Source: Chitinophaga agri
GTDB taxonomy: Bacteria; Bacteroidota; Bacteroidia; Chitinophagales; Chitinophagaceae
Length of the DNA: 64,000 bases
Direction: 5' to 3'
NCBI RefSeq assembly: GCF_010093065.1
Contig: NZ_CP048113.1
Location: 310,001 to 374,000 of the forward strand
The translations under genes were made by a program, and so were the position numbers. Position 1 is the first letter of the stretch. Each line of letters opens with the position of its first letter. Below are positions 54,446 through 62,721 of the stretch, piece by piece. The notes under the pieces were generated by a model. That model worked only from the letters and a program-made list of their open reading frames with translations, was not told the origin of the DNA and made no database searches.

Positions 54446-54453
54446 CAAATATA
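54446..54453 (-). promoter_or_regulatory. -7 promoter box of dapF, apparently leaderless
   Basis: A perfect TATATTTG on the minus strand ends 6 nt before the ATG. Immediately upstream lie AATTAGG repeat units; a TTG occurs 25 bp upstream within them. Confidence 0.55.
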
Positions 54454-54454
54454 A

Positions 54455-54620
54455 GGAAATTAGGAATTAAGAATTAGCAATTGAGCAGATCAGTCCCTCC
54501 TTAAAACCGGGAACCGCCTGACCGATAGTCAGGGGCAGCTTTTACAATACTGCTAACATGTATTATAGATAATTCCTAATTGCTAGTTCCTAATTCCTAA
54601 TTCCTAATTCCTAATTCCTA
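54455..54620. repeat. Inverted TAGGAATT-type repeat, locus 7 (longest array)
   Basis: The left arm (54455-54510) reads GAAATTAGGAATTAAGAATT and then AGCAATTGAGCAGATCAG, TCCCTCCTTAA, nearly the same as locus 3. The right arm (54571-54620) contains five to six CCTAATT heptamers in perfect tandem. A hairpin CCTGAC-CGATA-GTCAGG (54517-54533) lies between. It follows the stop of the nucleoside phosphorylase and borders the dapF promoter. Confidence 0.75.
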
Positions 54621-54628
54621 GTTATTCA

Positions 54629-55507
54629 TTATTCATTACCAATTATCTCCAGTGACTTCACGATCATCCTTTCCACTGCTGCCGCGCCATCTTTCGTGAA
54701 CTGTTGCCCGATTCTGTTAGCAACGATCGTACTGATAGATAAACAATCATGTCCCAGCACCCGGCCCAGTCCATAAATGCCGGCAGTTTCCATTTCGAAG
54801 TTGGAAATATAGAAACGACCCAGTTTGAAGGCAGTCAGTTGTTCCAGCAGCTGCGGATGGGAGAGAGGCCCTCTCAGTGCACGCCCCTGCGGGGCATAGA
54901 AGCCCGGACAGGTAACGGTGATACCTGAGATATAACCGTCTGTAAACTTAGCCGCCAAACCCGGTGCTGCACTGATCAGGTAGGGGCTGGCACTGCCCGG
55001 ACGCAGCTGCACCTGCTCATGAAATGCTTCTAACAGCGCTTCTTCGTCAGTGGTATTGTCAAATTCATACCATGGCAGCAGGTTGTCCAGTCCCAGACCA
55101 TGCGAGGATACCACAAAGCTGTCTACTGGTACATTCCCCTGCAAGGCGCCCGAAGTACCCAGCCGGACGATCTTTAACCGGGTAAGGTCCTGTTTTACGG
55201 TGCGTGTCGCGAAATCGATATTGACCAGTGCGTCCAGTTCATTCAATACGATGTCAATGTTGTCAGTACCGATCCCGGTCGACACCACGGTAAGTCTTTT
55301 CTGACCGATGTAACCGGTGTGACTTACAAATTCCCTATGCTGACGTTTCACCTCAACTTTATCAAAATGCTTGCTCACTTCCTGCACACGATCAGGGTCC
55401 CCAACGGTGACAATCGTTCCGGCAAGCTCTTCTGGTTGCAGGTCCAGGTGATATACGGCTCCTCTGCTGTTCAGTATCAGTTCTGATTCTGCGATACGTT
55501 TATCCAT
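54629..55507 (-). CDS. Nucleoside phosphorylase (uridine phosphorylase-like)
   Basis: This 292-residue PNP/UDP-family enzyme cleaves a nucleoside with phosphate to base and ribose-1-phosphate. Visible motifs are TVGDPDRVQEVS, VVSTGIGTDNIDIVLNEL (phosphate and ribose site), VRLGTSGALQG, and the base-site NFEMETAGIYGLGRVLGHDCLSI. The EMET signature and the length favour a uridine phosphorylase-type enzyme. It could act downstream of the CNT nucleoside importer at 25 kb. It is divergent from the tRNA-Cys units. Confidence 0.88.
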   Translation of the reverse strand: MDKRIAESELILNSRGAVYHLDLQPEELAGTIVTVGDPDRVQEVSKHFDKVEVKRQHREFVSHTGYIGQKRLTVVSTGIGTDNIDIVLNELDALVNIDFATRTVKQDLTRLKIVRLGTSGALQGNVPVDSFVVSSHGLGLDNLLPWYEFDNTTDEEALLEAFHEQVQLRPGSASPYLISAAPGLAAKFTDGYISGITVTCPGFYAPQGRALRGPLSHPQLLEQLTAFKLGRFYISNFEMETAGIYGLGRVLGHDCLSISTIVANRIGQQFTKDGAAAVERMIVKSLEIIGNE

Positions 55508-55533
55508 CTTTTCTGATATTTTTTTAAAATATA

Positions 55534-55564
55534 TTTGGCAAATATCTAAAATTTCCTACTTTTG
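55534..55564 (+). promoter_or_regulatory. Promoter of tRNA-Cys copy 1
   Basis: TTTG (55534-55537), a 19-bp spacer and perfect TACTTTTG (55557-55564) form a textbook Bacteroidota promoter. Confidence 0.75.
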
Positions 55565-55598
55565 CAATCCCATCAAACAATGGGGCACGAAAAAAAAT

Positions 55599-55669
55599 GG
55601 TTTCGTGGCCGAGTGGCTAGGCTGAGCTCTGCAAAAGCTCCTACAGCGGTTCGAATCCGCTCGAAACCT
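55599..55669 (+). tRNA. tRNA-Cys (GCA), copy 1
   Basis: This 71-nt cloverleaf has acceptor GGTTTCG/CGAAACC with discriminator T. The D stem is GCC/GGC. The anticodon arm is GAGCT-CTGCAAA-AGCTC with anticodon GCA, and the T arm AGCGG-TTCGAAT-CCGCT. U73 is the cysteine identity base. CCA is not encoded. It has its own promoter and terminator. Confidence 0.96.
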
Positions 55670-55675
55670 CAGGAA

Positions 55676-55701
55676 GGATTACAGCAATGTAATCCTTTTT
55701 T
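55676..55701 (+). terminator. Terminator of tRNA-Cys copy 1
   Basis: The stem GGATTACA/TGTAATCC has a GCAA tetraloop and is followed by six T. Confidence 0.93.
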
Positions 55702-55803
55702 GTTTTATGGCTGTTGTTAAGCCAGATAAATGCATCTTTCGATTATCTGTTTGCTTATCTTCGTCCAGGAGGTGTAAAAGTGGAACAATATTCAGATGTT
55801 TTA

Positions 55804-55836
55804 TTTTCCACATAAGAACCTCACCTCTGTGGATAA
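55804..55836. other. Facing pair of DnaA-box-like 9-mers between the tRNA genes
   Basis: TTTTCCACA (55804-55812) and the inverse of TTATCCACA (55828-55836) are separated by 15 bp. Both fit TTWTNCACA. This may be chance or a protein-binding inverted repeat. Confidence 0.3.
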
Positions 55837-55845
55837 TCGTAGTTG

Positions 55846-55874
55846 TTTGCTACAGTTAAAATTTGCTACATTTG
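55846..55874 (+). promoter_or_regulatory. Promoter of tRNA-Cys copy 2
   Basis: TTTG (55846-55849), a 17-bp spacer and perfect TACATTTG (55867-55874). Confidence 0.75.
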
Positions 55875-55911
55875 CGATCTCATCTAATGAATGAGACACG
55901 AAAAAACAAGT

Positions 55912-55982
55912 GGTTTCGTGGCCGAGTGGCTAGGCTGAGCTCTGCAAAAGCTCCTACAGCGGTTCGAATCCGCTCGAAACCT
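55912..55982 (+). tRNA. tRNA-Cys (GCA), copy 2
   Basis: This 71-nt gene is identical in sequence to copy 1, including anticodon GCA and discriminator T. The similarity extends into the 5' leader (CACGAAAAAA) and the 3' terminator, but not through the promoter or the rest of the spacer. A local duplication of the whole transcribed unit is the simplest reading. Confidence 0.96.
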
Positions 55983-55988
55983 CAGGAA

Positions 55989-56015
55989 GGATTACAGCAA
56001 TGTAGTCCTTTTTTT
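55989..56015 (+). terminator. Terminator of tRNA-Cys copy 2
   Basis: The same hairpin as in copy 1 with one A-to-G change in the 3' arm, turning a T-A pair into a T-G wobble. Seven T follow. The remaining spacer up to 56355 shows no feature. Confidence 0.9.
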
Positions 56016-56355
56016 GTTTGCAGGTATTGCTTCTTCCCACGGCATACACTGCATTCACCATGCGTCGGCAACAGCAGTCCTCCGGTCACTGATACAGTCC
56101 TTTAATGCTCCCAATACACATCTCCATAGCTATTCTCATGTATCCACAATTGATCCTTCTCCGTATATTCGTCCAAGTTGCCAGCACAATGAATATTCGC
56201 CATCACTACAGACCGGATACATCACTTTCTGTCTCCGGGGAATAAAGTGCACTGGGAGCCTGCTATCTGCCCGATCACCTGCCGCAATCATCGCATCCCT
56301 TGTCGATATACATCCTCTGCCATACCCGGAACCTTATTTTCCCTAACTTGCTGCT

Positions 56356-57903
56356 ATGGCAACAGTCCCCCTTTCCAGTGCGCCCGGCAAATGGATCATG
56401 GTGTCCACAATCATGGCCTCTGCCATGGCTTTCATTGATGGCACGGCGTTGAACGTCGTCCTGCCCTCTATTCAGAAAAGCCTGCAAGCCTCCGGTACAG
56501 ACCTCTTCTGGATGCTTAACGCCTACCTGCTGATGCTGGCGGCCCTGATGCTGATAGGAGGTTCTCTCGGCGACAAACTGGGCCGTAAGAAGATCTTTAT
56601 TGCAGGCATCCTGATCTTCATCGGTGGCTCTGCCTTATGTGGCATTGCCGGCGATGTGACCTTGCTGATCCTTTTCAGGATGTTACAGGGGATAGGCGGT
56701 GCACTCATGATACCCGGCAGTCTTTCACTGATCTCATCTTCCATAGATGAAAATGAGCGGGGAAAAGCGATTGGTACCTGGTCTGCTTTCACCACAGTCG
56801 TAACAATTGGCGGACCTATACTGGGTGGCGCCCTGGCTGATGCGGGGTACTGGCGTTACATCTTTTTCATCAATATACCGATCGGCATCGCCGCCATTGC
56901 TATCTTATGGACTAAGGTCAAAGAGAGCATCAGCGAAGAGCCTGATCATACACTCGATTACATAGGTGCCTTTGCTATTGCCGGCGGACTGGCCGCCGTG
57001 ACCTTCGGCTTTTTACGTATTCCCGATATAGGATTTAATAACTGGCAGGTGTATACGTCACTGGGTATTGGCGTTGTACTGCTCTTCGCATTCATCTGGA
57101 TAGAACAGCATAGCCGGCATCCAATGATGCCGTTGTCTTTATTTACCAATATGACCTTCTCTGGTGCAAACCTGCTGACGTTCTTTCTATACGCCGGACT
57201 GGGGGCGGGGATGTTGTTTATTTCTCTTAATCTGGTGCAGGTACAGGGATATGACCAGTTACAATCCGGCATGACCTTTCTACCTTTTACTTTTCTGATG
57301 GTGCTGCTGGCCCGCTTTGCCGGTACACTGGCGGATAAATATGGCCCCAGGCTGTTATTAACGATCGGTCCCGCCATTGCCGGCACCGGATTGCTGTTCT
57401 TATCTTTCGTCGGACAAACAAAAGGCCCTGCTGCATACTTTACTACCTTCTTCCCCGGATTGGTTATTTTCGGTCTCGGTATGTCGCTGACAGTCGCACC
57501 GTTGACCGCCACGGTGATGGGTGCTGTCAGTGATCACTACTCCGGTACCGCTTCCGGTATCAACAATGCCTTATCCCGTATTGCAGGGGTATTTGCCAAT
57601 GCGATCTTCGGCGCACTGGCCGTTTTATTCTTTACGGGCGCATTGCAAAAGGAGATCCCCGGACTGCCGTTAAGTACATCCGATAAACAGGCGGTAATGC
57701 AGCAGGCCGGCGAACTGGGAAACGCCCGTCCGCCTGCCACCCTGACTACGGCTGATCAGGAAAAAGTAACACGGGTATATCATGACAGCTTTATCACTGC
57801 CTACCAGCAGATCATGCGCATCTCCGGTGCTCTTGGCTGGCTGGGCGCGCTGATGTCAGTGTTGTTTATCAGGAACAGTGCAGTGTCTTCAAGGAAAAAA
57901 TGA
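56356..57903 (+). CDS. MFS multidrug exporter, DHA2 (EmrB/QacA) family
   Basis: This 515-residue, 14-segment major facilitator uses proton exchange to export drugs or metabolites. Signatures are ASAMAFIDGTALNVVLPSIQ in the first helix (DHA2 motif D1), GGSLGDKLGRKKIF (motif A), LFRMLQGIGGALMIPGSLSLI (motif B), and a motif-C-type TIGGPILGGALAD. No MarR/TetR regulator or EmrA partner gene is adjacent. The stop abuts the convergent serine hydrolase gene with no base between. Confidence 0.92.
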   Translation: MATVPLSSAPGKWIMVSTIMASAMAFIDGTALNVVLPSIQKSLQASGTDLFWMLNAYLLMLAALMLIGGSLGDKLGRKKIFIAGILIFIGGSALCGIAGDVTLLILFRMLQGIGGALMIPGSLSLISSSIDENERGKAIGTWSAFTTVVTIGGPILGGALADAGYWRYIFFINIPIGIAAIAILWTKVKESISEEPDHTLDYIGAFAIAGGLAAVTFGFLRIPDIGFNNWQVYTSLGIGVVLLFAFIWIEQHSRHPMMPLSLFTNMTFSGANLLTFFLYAGLGAGMLFISLNLVQVQGYDQLQSGMTFLPFTFLMVLLARFAGTLADKYGPRLLLTIGPAIAGTGLLFLSFVGQTKGPAAYFTTFFPGLVIFGLGMSLTVAPLTATVMGAVSDHYSGTASGINNALSRIAGVFANAIFGALAVLFFTGALQKEIPGLPLSTSDKQAVMQQAGELGNARPPATLTTADQEKVTRVYHDSFITAYQQIMRISGALGWLGALMSVLFIRNSAVSSRKK

Positions 57904-59298
57904 TCACTTCGCTGTCAGTTCTGCAATGATCATTTTAGCGGTTTCATTACCAGGGTCCAGTTCCAGTGAACGTTTGTAGTTCACTAACGCCCTGGCTTTG
58001 TCTCCCTTCTTGTAGTAAGCCTCGCCCAGACTGTCAAACACATTACCCGACTGCGGGAAGAGGGTTGTATTATATTCGAAAACGATGATGGCATCGTCTA
58101 TCCGTCCTTGTCCCATCAGGTGATAACCCAGACGGTTAAGCGTACCTTCTCCGTCGAAATCATACTGTTCACTATACTGCTGTTTAAGCTGATTATACAG
58201 GGTGAGTAGCTGTTCGCCTTTCTGGTCTTTGATATTTGCCAGTAGCAGATTGAAACCCGCCTTTTTCGGCTGTGTATAAGGCTTGCCATCCAGTATGTTT
58301 TGTATAGCCGTATTGAAGTCATACAGGTTATTCTGCATGTTGTTGGTCAGCAATATAACAGTACGGCCTTTCACCGGATCACTCACCAGCAGCGCCTGGA
58401 AGTTCCTGCCGGTGCCATCGTGTACATGGCGTATCATTTTATTGCCTTCCATGCCACCACCACCAAGACCTGCCTGCCTGTTAGGTGCAAACGGATAAAG
58501 AATGGTACGTGTGGACGCTGGATGCAGTATCTTAAAATGGTTGATCGCCTCTGACCATAAATAGAGGTCTTGCAGGGTAACGGCTGTTTGTCCGGAGATA
58601 GGGATCGTCAACGGGTCCTGCTTTTTGTCATTACTGAAAGACTTCGACATCAGGGGAGTTGTCTCTGTAGGGTCAACGATCGCCGTTTTCATGCCCGCAG
58701 GTAATAACAACCGTTGGGTCACAAAGTCTTTGAACGACCTACCGGAGACCTTTTCAATGATCTGCCGCTGGAGGAAGATGTTGTTGTTATTGTATGCATA
58801 CGTCTGACCTGGTACAGTATTCAGCCTTGTCAGCTGTTGGAGGTCGGCCATGTTATCCGCATCGGTGTTCACCGTCTTCCATTTGACGTCAGGCAAGCCG
58901 CTGGTATACTGCAACAGGTGGATGATCTCAATAGAGTCGGCCCAGGATGGCAGGTTCGGAAGATACTTTGATACATGGTCATGTAGCGATAGCCTGCCTT
59001 CCTGCTGTAACAGCATAATACCTGCAGCACTGAACTCTTTGGCAATAGAGCCTATATGAAAACGGTGCTGCTCCGTAAGGGGCTGGCTACCAGTAGCATC
59101 AGCCTGTCCTATTGCGGTATGATAAACGGTCCTGTTGTTATCTTTTACAAGCACATTACCGTTAAATACGCCCAGCCGGTATGCTCTTTGTATTACGGAA
59201 TCAATGGCAGCGGCCTTGCTTTGCTGTCCGAAGGCCGCAGGCAGGATAAAAAGGAAGCTCAGCGCGAGAACAATGTTTCTCCTGTTCATGTTTTGCAT
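57904..59298 (-). CDS. Exported serine hydrolase (class C beta-lactamase fold) with C-terminal TPRs
   Basis: This is a 464-residue protein with a signal peptide (about 1-24, ending AAFGQ). The penicillin-binding-type catalytic residues are S84-x-x-K87 (GSIAK) and Y169-N-N. A possible third motif is HDGTGRN. The C-terminal 120 residues contain two or more TPR-like helices (DDAIIVFEYNTTLFPQSGNVFDSLGEAYYKKGDKARALVNYKRSLELDPG). It probably acts as a periplasmic peptidase or esterase; true beta-lactamase activity is unlikely without closer similarity. It diverges from the large barrel protein gene with an 87-bp spacer. An alternative start is the second methionine (M4). Confidence 0.87.
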   Translation of the reverse strand: MQNMNRRNIVLALSFLFILPAAFGQQSKAAAIDSVIQRAYRLGVFNGNVLVKDNNRTVYHTAIGQADATGSQPLTEQHRFHIGSIAKEFSAAGIMLLQQEGRLSLHDHVSKYLPNLPSWADSIEIIHLLQYTSGLPDVKWKTVNTDADNMADLQQLTRLNTVPGQTYAYNNNNIFLQRQIIEKVSGRSFKDFVTQRLLLPAGMKTAIVDPTETTPLMSKSFSNDKKQDPLTIPISGQTAVTLQDLYLWSEAINHFKILHPASTRTILYPFAPNRQAGLGGGGMEGNKMIRHVHDGTGRNFQALLVSDPVKGRTVILLTNNMQNNLYDFNTAIQNILDGKPYTQPKKAGFNLLLANIKDQKGEQLLTLYNQLKQQYSEQYDFDGEGTLNRLGYHLMGQGRIDDAIIVFEYNTTLFPQSGNVFDSLGEAYYKKGDKARALVNYKRSLELDPGNETAKMIIAELTAK

Positions 59299-59341
59299 AA
59301 AGGATTATGTTGGTTTTAAAATGGCTAACAGATCAAATATA

Positions 59342-59349
59342 TATTTTTG
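59342..59349 (+). promoter_or_regulatory. -7 promoter box of the kinase-like/barrel gene
   Basis: A perfect TATTTTTG lies 36 nt before the ATG at 59386. A TTG that would extend the reading frame (59347) overlaps it. A -33 TTG at correct spacing is not evident. Confidence 0.45.
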
Positions 59350-59385
59350 CAGGTAGTACAGCTTAAAATAATACAAAACGACTGC

Positions 59386-61953
59386 ATGAGCCTAAATAGA
59401 ATTTTCACCATTCTGGCTGTTTTTACGATTTCCACGGTACAGGCCCAGCATCCTGCAGGTGACAGCATTACTGTCGCCATTTCCCCTGCCTATGACAGCG
59501 TGAGCGGTCTTCATCGGACCTTATTCGGTGAAAGTTACCGTAAACTATGGGCCGCCCCGGTAAAAATGAAGGTCTTCCACCTGGAAAAGGAAAAAGGAGG
59601 ACTGATCATTGAACAGAGAGGCGGCGGACTACAAACCAAATCGCTACGCCTAAAAGACAACGAAGGGAAGGAATGGGTGCTTCGTACCATCCAGAAATAT
59701 CCGGAAAGAGGGATGCCGCCAAACCTCCGGGCGACTATCGCCAGAGACATCCTGCAGGATCAGGTGGTAACTGCACATCCCTATTCTTCTCTTACCGTGC
59801 CACCATTAGCGGCAGCATTGGGTATCCCACATGCGAATCCGCAGATCGTGTATGTTCCTGATGATCCCGCCCTGGGTGAATACCAGCAAGACTTTGCGAA
59901 CGCAGTGTTCCTCTTTGAAGAACGTGAGCCGATCGAGGCCACCCGCACAGATAACACCGAGAAAACACAGCGTAAGCTGGAAGAAGATAATGACGTACAC
60001 GTCAATCAGAAAATAGTGCTAAGGGCCCGTTTGCTGGATATGTTGCTGGGCGACTGGGACCGGCACGAAGATCAGTGGCGCTGGGAGCGGGTAAAGGAAG
60101 ACAAACGTGTAGACTACACTCCCGTTCCCCGTGACCGTGACCAGGTGTATTACAATACGACTGGCCTGTTCCCCTGGATCGTGTCCCACCAATGGCTCAA
60201 GTCAAAGTTCCAGGGGTATCATGAACATCTCCGGGATGTGAAGGGATTTAACTTCAATGCCCGTTATTTCGACCGTTATTTCCTGAATGGACTGAGTGAA
60301 GATGACTGGCGTGAACAGGTGCATATTGTACAGGCGACCCTCACCGACAGTCTGATCAGGCAGTCCGTTCGCCTGATGCCGGATACGATCTTTGCATTAT
60401 CCGGAGAAAAGATCATTAACGCTTTTATTGCCCGCCGGAATGAACTGGAAAAGGAGGCGGTCAGCTATTATAAATTCCTGTCTATCTATACGGATATCCC
60501 TGCTTCTGACAAACATGAGCTCTTTGATATCCGTCGTCTGGACAGCGGCCGTGTATCGGTGACCATCAGCAAGATGAAGAAGGAGGGAACACTGGATGGT
60601 GTCATATATAAGCGCGAATTTGACCCTACTGTCACTAAAGAAGTACGCCTGTATGCACTGGCGGGACATGACGTCTTTACCGTGTCGGGCGCAGCATCCT
60701 CGCCTATTCGTATCCGCATGATCGGAGGCGATGGTGTAGATAGTTTTACGGTGGCAGATGATGTGCCCCGCAAAGGAAGACTGTTTATCTATGACCGCGC
60801 TGATGAAGTCAATCATATTCCTCCCAGAGGTGACGCCAGGATCCGCACTTCTACAGATACACTCGTCAATAGCTACAACAAGCGCAGCTTCTTATTTGAT
60901 CGCTTTGGTCCGTTACCTTCCATTCAATATAACCCCGATCAGGGCTTTATGCTACGGGTGAACACCATGCTGGAAAAGCAGGGCTTCCGTAAAGTACCCT
61001 ATGCACAGCAACATCAGCTGATCGTTAGTTATGTTACGGGACGGCAGGCTTTTATGCTGCAATACCTGGCGGACTATAAGCAGCTCATCGGCAAGAATGA
61101 TCTGCGTATTAACGTATTGTCCCGCGGACCGCACAACCTGAGTAACTTCTTCGGATTAGGTAACGAATCAATTTTCGTCAATGATGACGATATGGAAATT
61201 ACGTTTTACCGTAACCGGTATGATCTGATCAACGGCGATGTAAGATTATACCGCAACATTGCGAAGCATGTCACTGTTAGTGGCGGTATCGCCGGACAAT
61301 ATTACACCAGCAGGGAAGCAAACAATACACATAAGTTCCTTGGCGCCTATAATGCAGCAATTCCTGATGCAAGGGTATTTGATGATCGTTTGTATGCAGG
61401 ACTGATAGCTGGTATAGAAGCAGATACAAGGGTGGGAGGGATGATGCCACATAGAGGAATTAGCTGGCATACAGAGCTGACCGGTATGCAGCAAACTAAC
61501 CGCGAACATAAACGGTATGGGAAATTCACCACAGATTTCAGCTTCTTTGTTCCATTGATCGGAGATTCTACGCTAGTGATGGCGAATCGTATTGCGGCCG
61601 GTACCACAGTAGGGAATCCGCAGTATTTTCAGATGATGGCAATTGGTGGAACACAGATCCTGAGAGGATTTCATACCAACCGCTTTATCGGAAAGACGGC
61701 TGTATATCACAATTTTGAGCTACGCCTGAAGCTCTTTGACTTTACCTCTTATCTGTTACCCGGTACAGTGGGACTGATCGGCTTCAATGATCTTGGAAGA
61801 GTATGGCTGCCAGGGGAAACCTCTCACAAATGGCATGATGGTTATGGCGGTGGTATTTATGTTGTTCCCGTGGAACTGTTCCTGATACAGGCGGCGGTGG
61901 GCTTTTCGGAAGAAGGAGCGTTGCCGTATATAACGGCGGGGTTTAGGTTCTAG
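59386..61953 (+). CDS. Outer-membrane BamA-like barrel protein with N-terminal kinase-like region
   Basis: This is an 855-residue exported protein with signal peptide 1-20 (ending VQAQ). Residues about 45-300 look like an atypical kinase fold. A strand pair ends in EWVLRTIQK (candidate lysine K104), then a helix DILQDQVVTAHPYSSLTVPPLAAALGIPHANP (121-152). A catalytic-loop-like LLDMLLGDWDRHEDQW (216-231) is followed by the acid cluster PRDRDQ (248-253), reminiscent of DRH...D in FAM20, PI4K-II and HipA-type kinases. The middle (330-520) is mixed. The C-terminal third (about 540-855) has alternating beta-strands ending in an aromatic residue (YITAGFRF), as in BamA/TamA surface-antigen barrels, with FNDLGRVW. 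POTRA domains are not obvious. The start is the ATG at 59386. The barrel is well supported; the kinase relation is inference. Confidence 0.78.
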   Translation: MSLNRIFTILAVFTISTVQAQHPAGDSITVAISPAYDSVSGLHRTLFGESYRKLWAAPVKMKVFHLEKEKGGLIIEQRGGGLQTKSLRLKDNEGKEWVLRTIQKYPERGMPPNLRATIARDILQDQVVTAHPYSSLTVPPLAAALGIPHANPQIVYVPDDPALGEYQQDFANAVFLFEEREPIEATRTDNTEKTQRKLEEDNDVHVNQKIVLRARLLDMLLGDWDRHEDQWRWERVKEDKRVDYTPVPRDRDQVYYNTTGLFPWIVSHQWLKSKFQGYHEHLRDVKGFNFNARYFDRYFLNGLSEDDWREQVHIVQATLTDSLIRQSVRLMPDTIFALSGEKIINAFIARRNELEKEAVSYYKFLSIYTDIPASDKHELFDIRRLDSGRVSVTISKMKKEGTLDGVIYKREFDPTVTKEVRLYALAGHDVFTVSGAASSPIRIRMIGGDGVDSFTVADDVPRKGRLFIYDRADEVNHIPPRGDARIRTSTDTLVNSYNKRSFLFDRFGPLPSIQYNPDQGFMLRVNTMLEKQGFRKVPYAQQHQLIVSYVTGRQAFMLQYLADYKQLIGKNDLRINVLSRGPHNLSNFFGLGNESIFVNDDDMEITFYRNRYDLINGDVRLYRNIAKHVTVSGGIAGQYYTSREANNTHKFLGAYNAAIPDARVFDDRLYAGLIAGIEADTRVGGMMPHRGISWHTELTGMQQTNREHKRYGKFTTDFSFFVPLIGDSTLVMANRIAAGTTVGNPQYFQMMAIGGTQILRGFHTNRFIGKTAVYHNFELRLKLFDFTSYLLPGTVGLIGFNDLGRVWLPGETSHKWHDGYGGGIYVVPVELFLIQAAVGFSEEGALPYITAGFRF

Positions 61954-61977
61954 GTAATTACATCAGGCCTTCCATAA

Positions 61978-62022
61978 TAAAAAAGATCGCTCCGGTTTCC
62001 AGCCACGAGCGATCTTTTTTTA
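61978..62022. terminator. Bidirectional terminator
   Basis: The stem AAAAGATCGCTC (61981-61992) pairs with GAGCGATCTTTT (62007-62018). The A-run before and eight T after serve both convergent genes. Confidence 0.93.
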
Positions 62023-62052
62023 TTGTTGAAAATCAATAATTCCTCATTCTGT

Positions 62053-62631
62053 TTATTCATTTCTTTCTGCTTTCAGCAGCGAATACATTACCATATCATA
62101 ATGCTGCTCATTCCAATACATCCACTGTCTCAATACCCCTTCCTGTTTGAAGCCTAATTTATGCATCAGGTGCATGGATGGCTCATTTCCTTCCATTACT
62201 TCCGCTTCTATCCGGTTGATATTAAGCGCATGAAATCCATAACTGATGATGGCATGGAGGGCTTCCGTTGCAATGCCACGGTTCCAATAGGCGTATTGCA
62301 GGTCGTAGCCGATATTGGCCCGGTGTTTCGGTGTGAAATTATTAAAACCCACCGTACCGATGATCCGGTCGCTTTCATTCAGCCGTATGCCCCATCTGAT
62401 AGCAGCACCCGCTTCAAAGCGTTTGCGGAAGTGATGGATGAGGGGGAGGGAGTCATCCGGACAGGCCAGCGGAACCAGGTTGTAATACCTGGTGACGTTT
62501 TGATCGCCGAATAATTTATACAGGTCTTCCGCATGTGCATCTGTTATCTGTACCAGTTCCAGATGAGGAGTACGTATAGTAGGAAATCTACTAAAAATGC
62601 CGGCTTTTTTATTTTCAATAACGCGGGACAT
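62053..62631 (-). CDS. GNAT-family N-acetyltransferase (RimJ/RimL type)
   Basis: This 192-residue acetyl-CoA-dependent transferase is of the Acetyltransf_3 group. It has an N-terminal TIRTPHLELVQITDAHAEDLYKLF and a central strand IGTVGFNNFTPKHRANIGYDLQ. The acetyl-CoA pyrophosphate loop is YWNRGIATEAL (Q/RxxGxA type), and NEPSMHLMHKLGFKQEGVLRQWMYWNEQHYD ends the fold. Substrates of this subgroup include ribosomal protein N-termini and small amines. Context gives no hint. Confidence 0.9.
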   Translation of the reverse strand: MSRVIENKKAGIFSRFPTIRTPHLELVQITDAHAEDLYKLFGDQNVTRYYNLVPLACPDDSLPLIHHFRKRFEAGAAIRWGIRLNESDRIIGTVGFNNFTPKHRANIGYDLQYAYWNRGIATEALHAIISYGFHALNINRIEAEVMEGNEPSMHLMHKLGFKQEGVLRQWMYWNEQHYDMVMYSLLKAERNE

Positions 62632-62721
62632 GATACAACATGTTTTGGGTGTTATGTAGCTTGTAGTAATGAATATAAAGAAAAAGGAGGATAAAACCCA
62701 GTGATATTTATATGGAGGCTG

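Noticed and set aside
57904..59298. A true class C beta-lactamase conferring resistance
   Set aside because: Only the general SxxK/Y-N fold motifs are present; the TPR extension and divergence point to another serine hydrolase.
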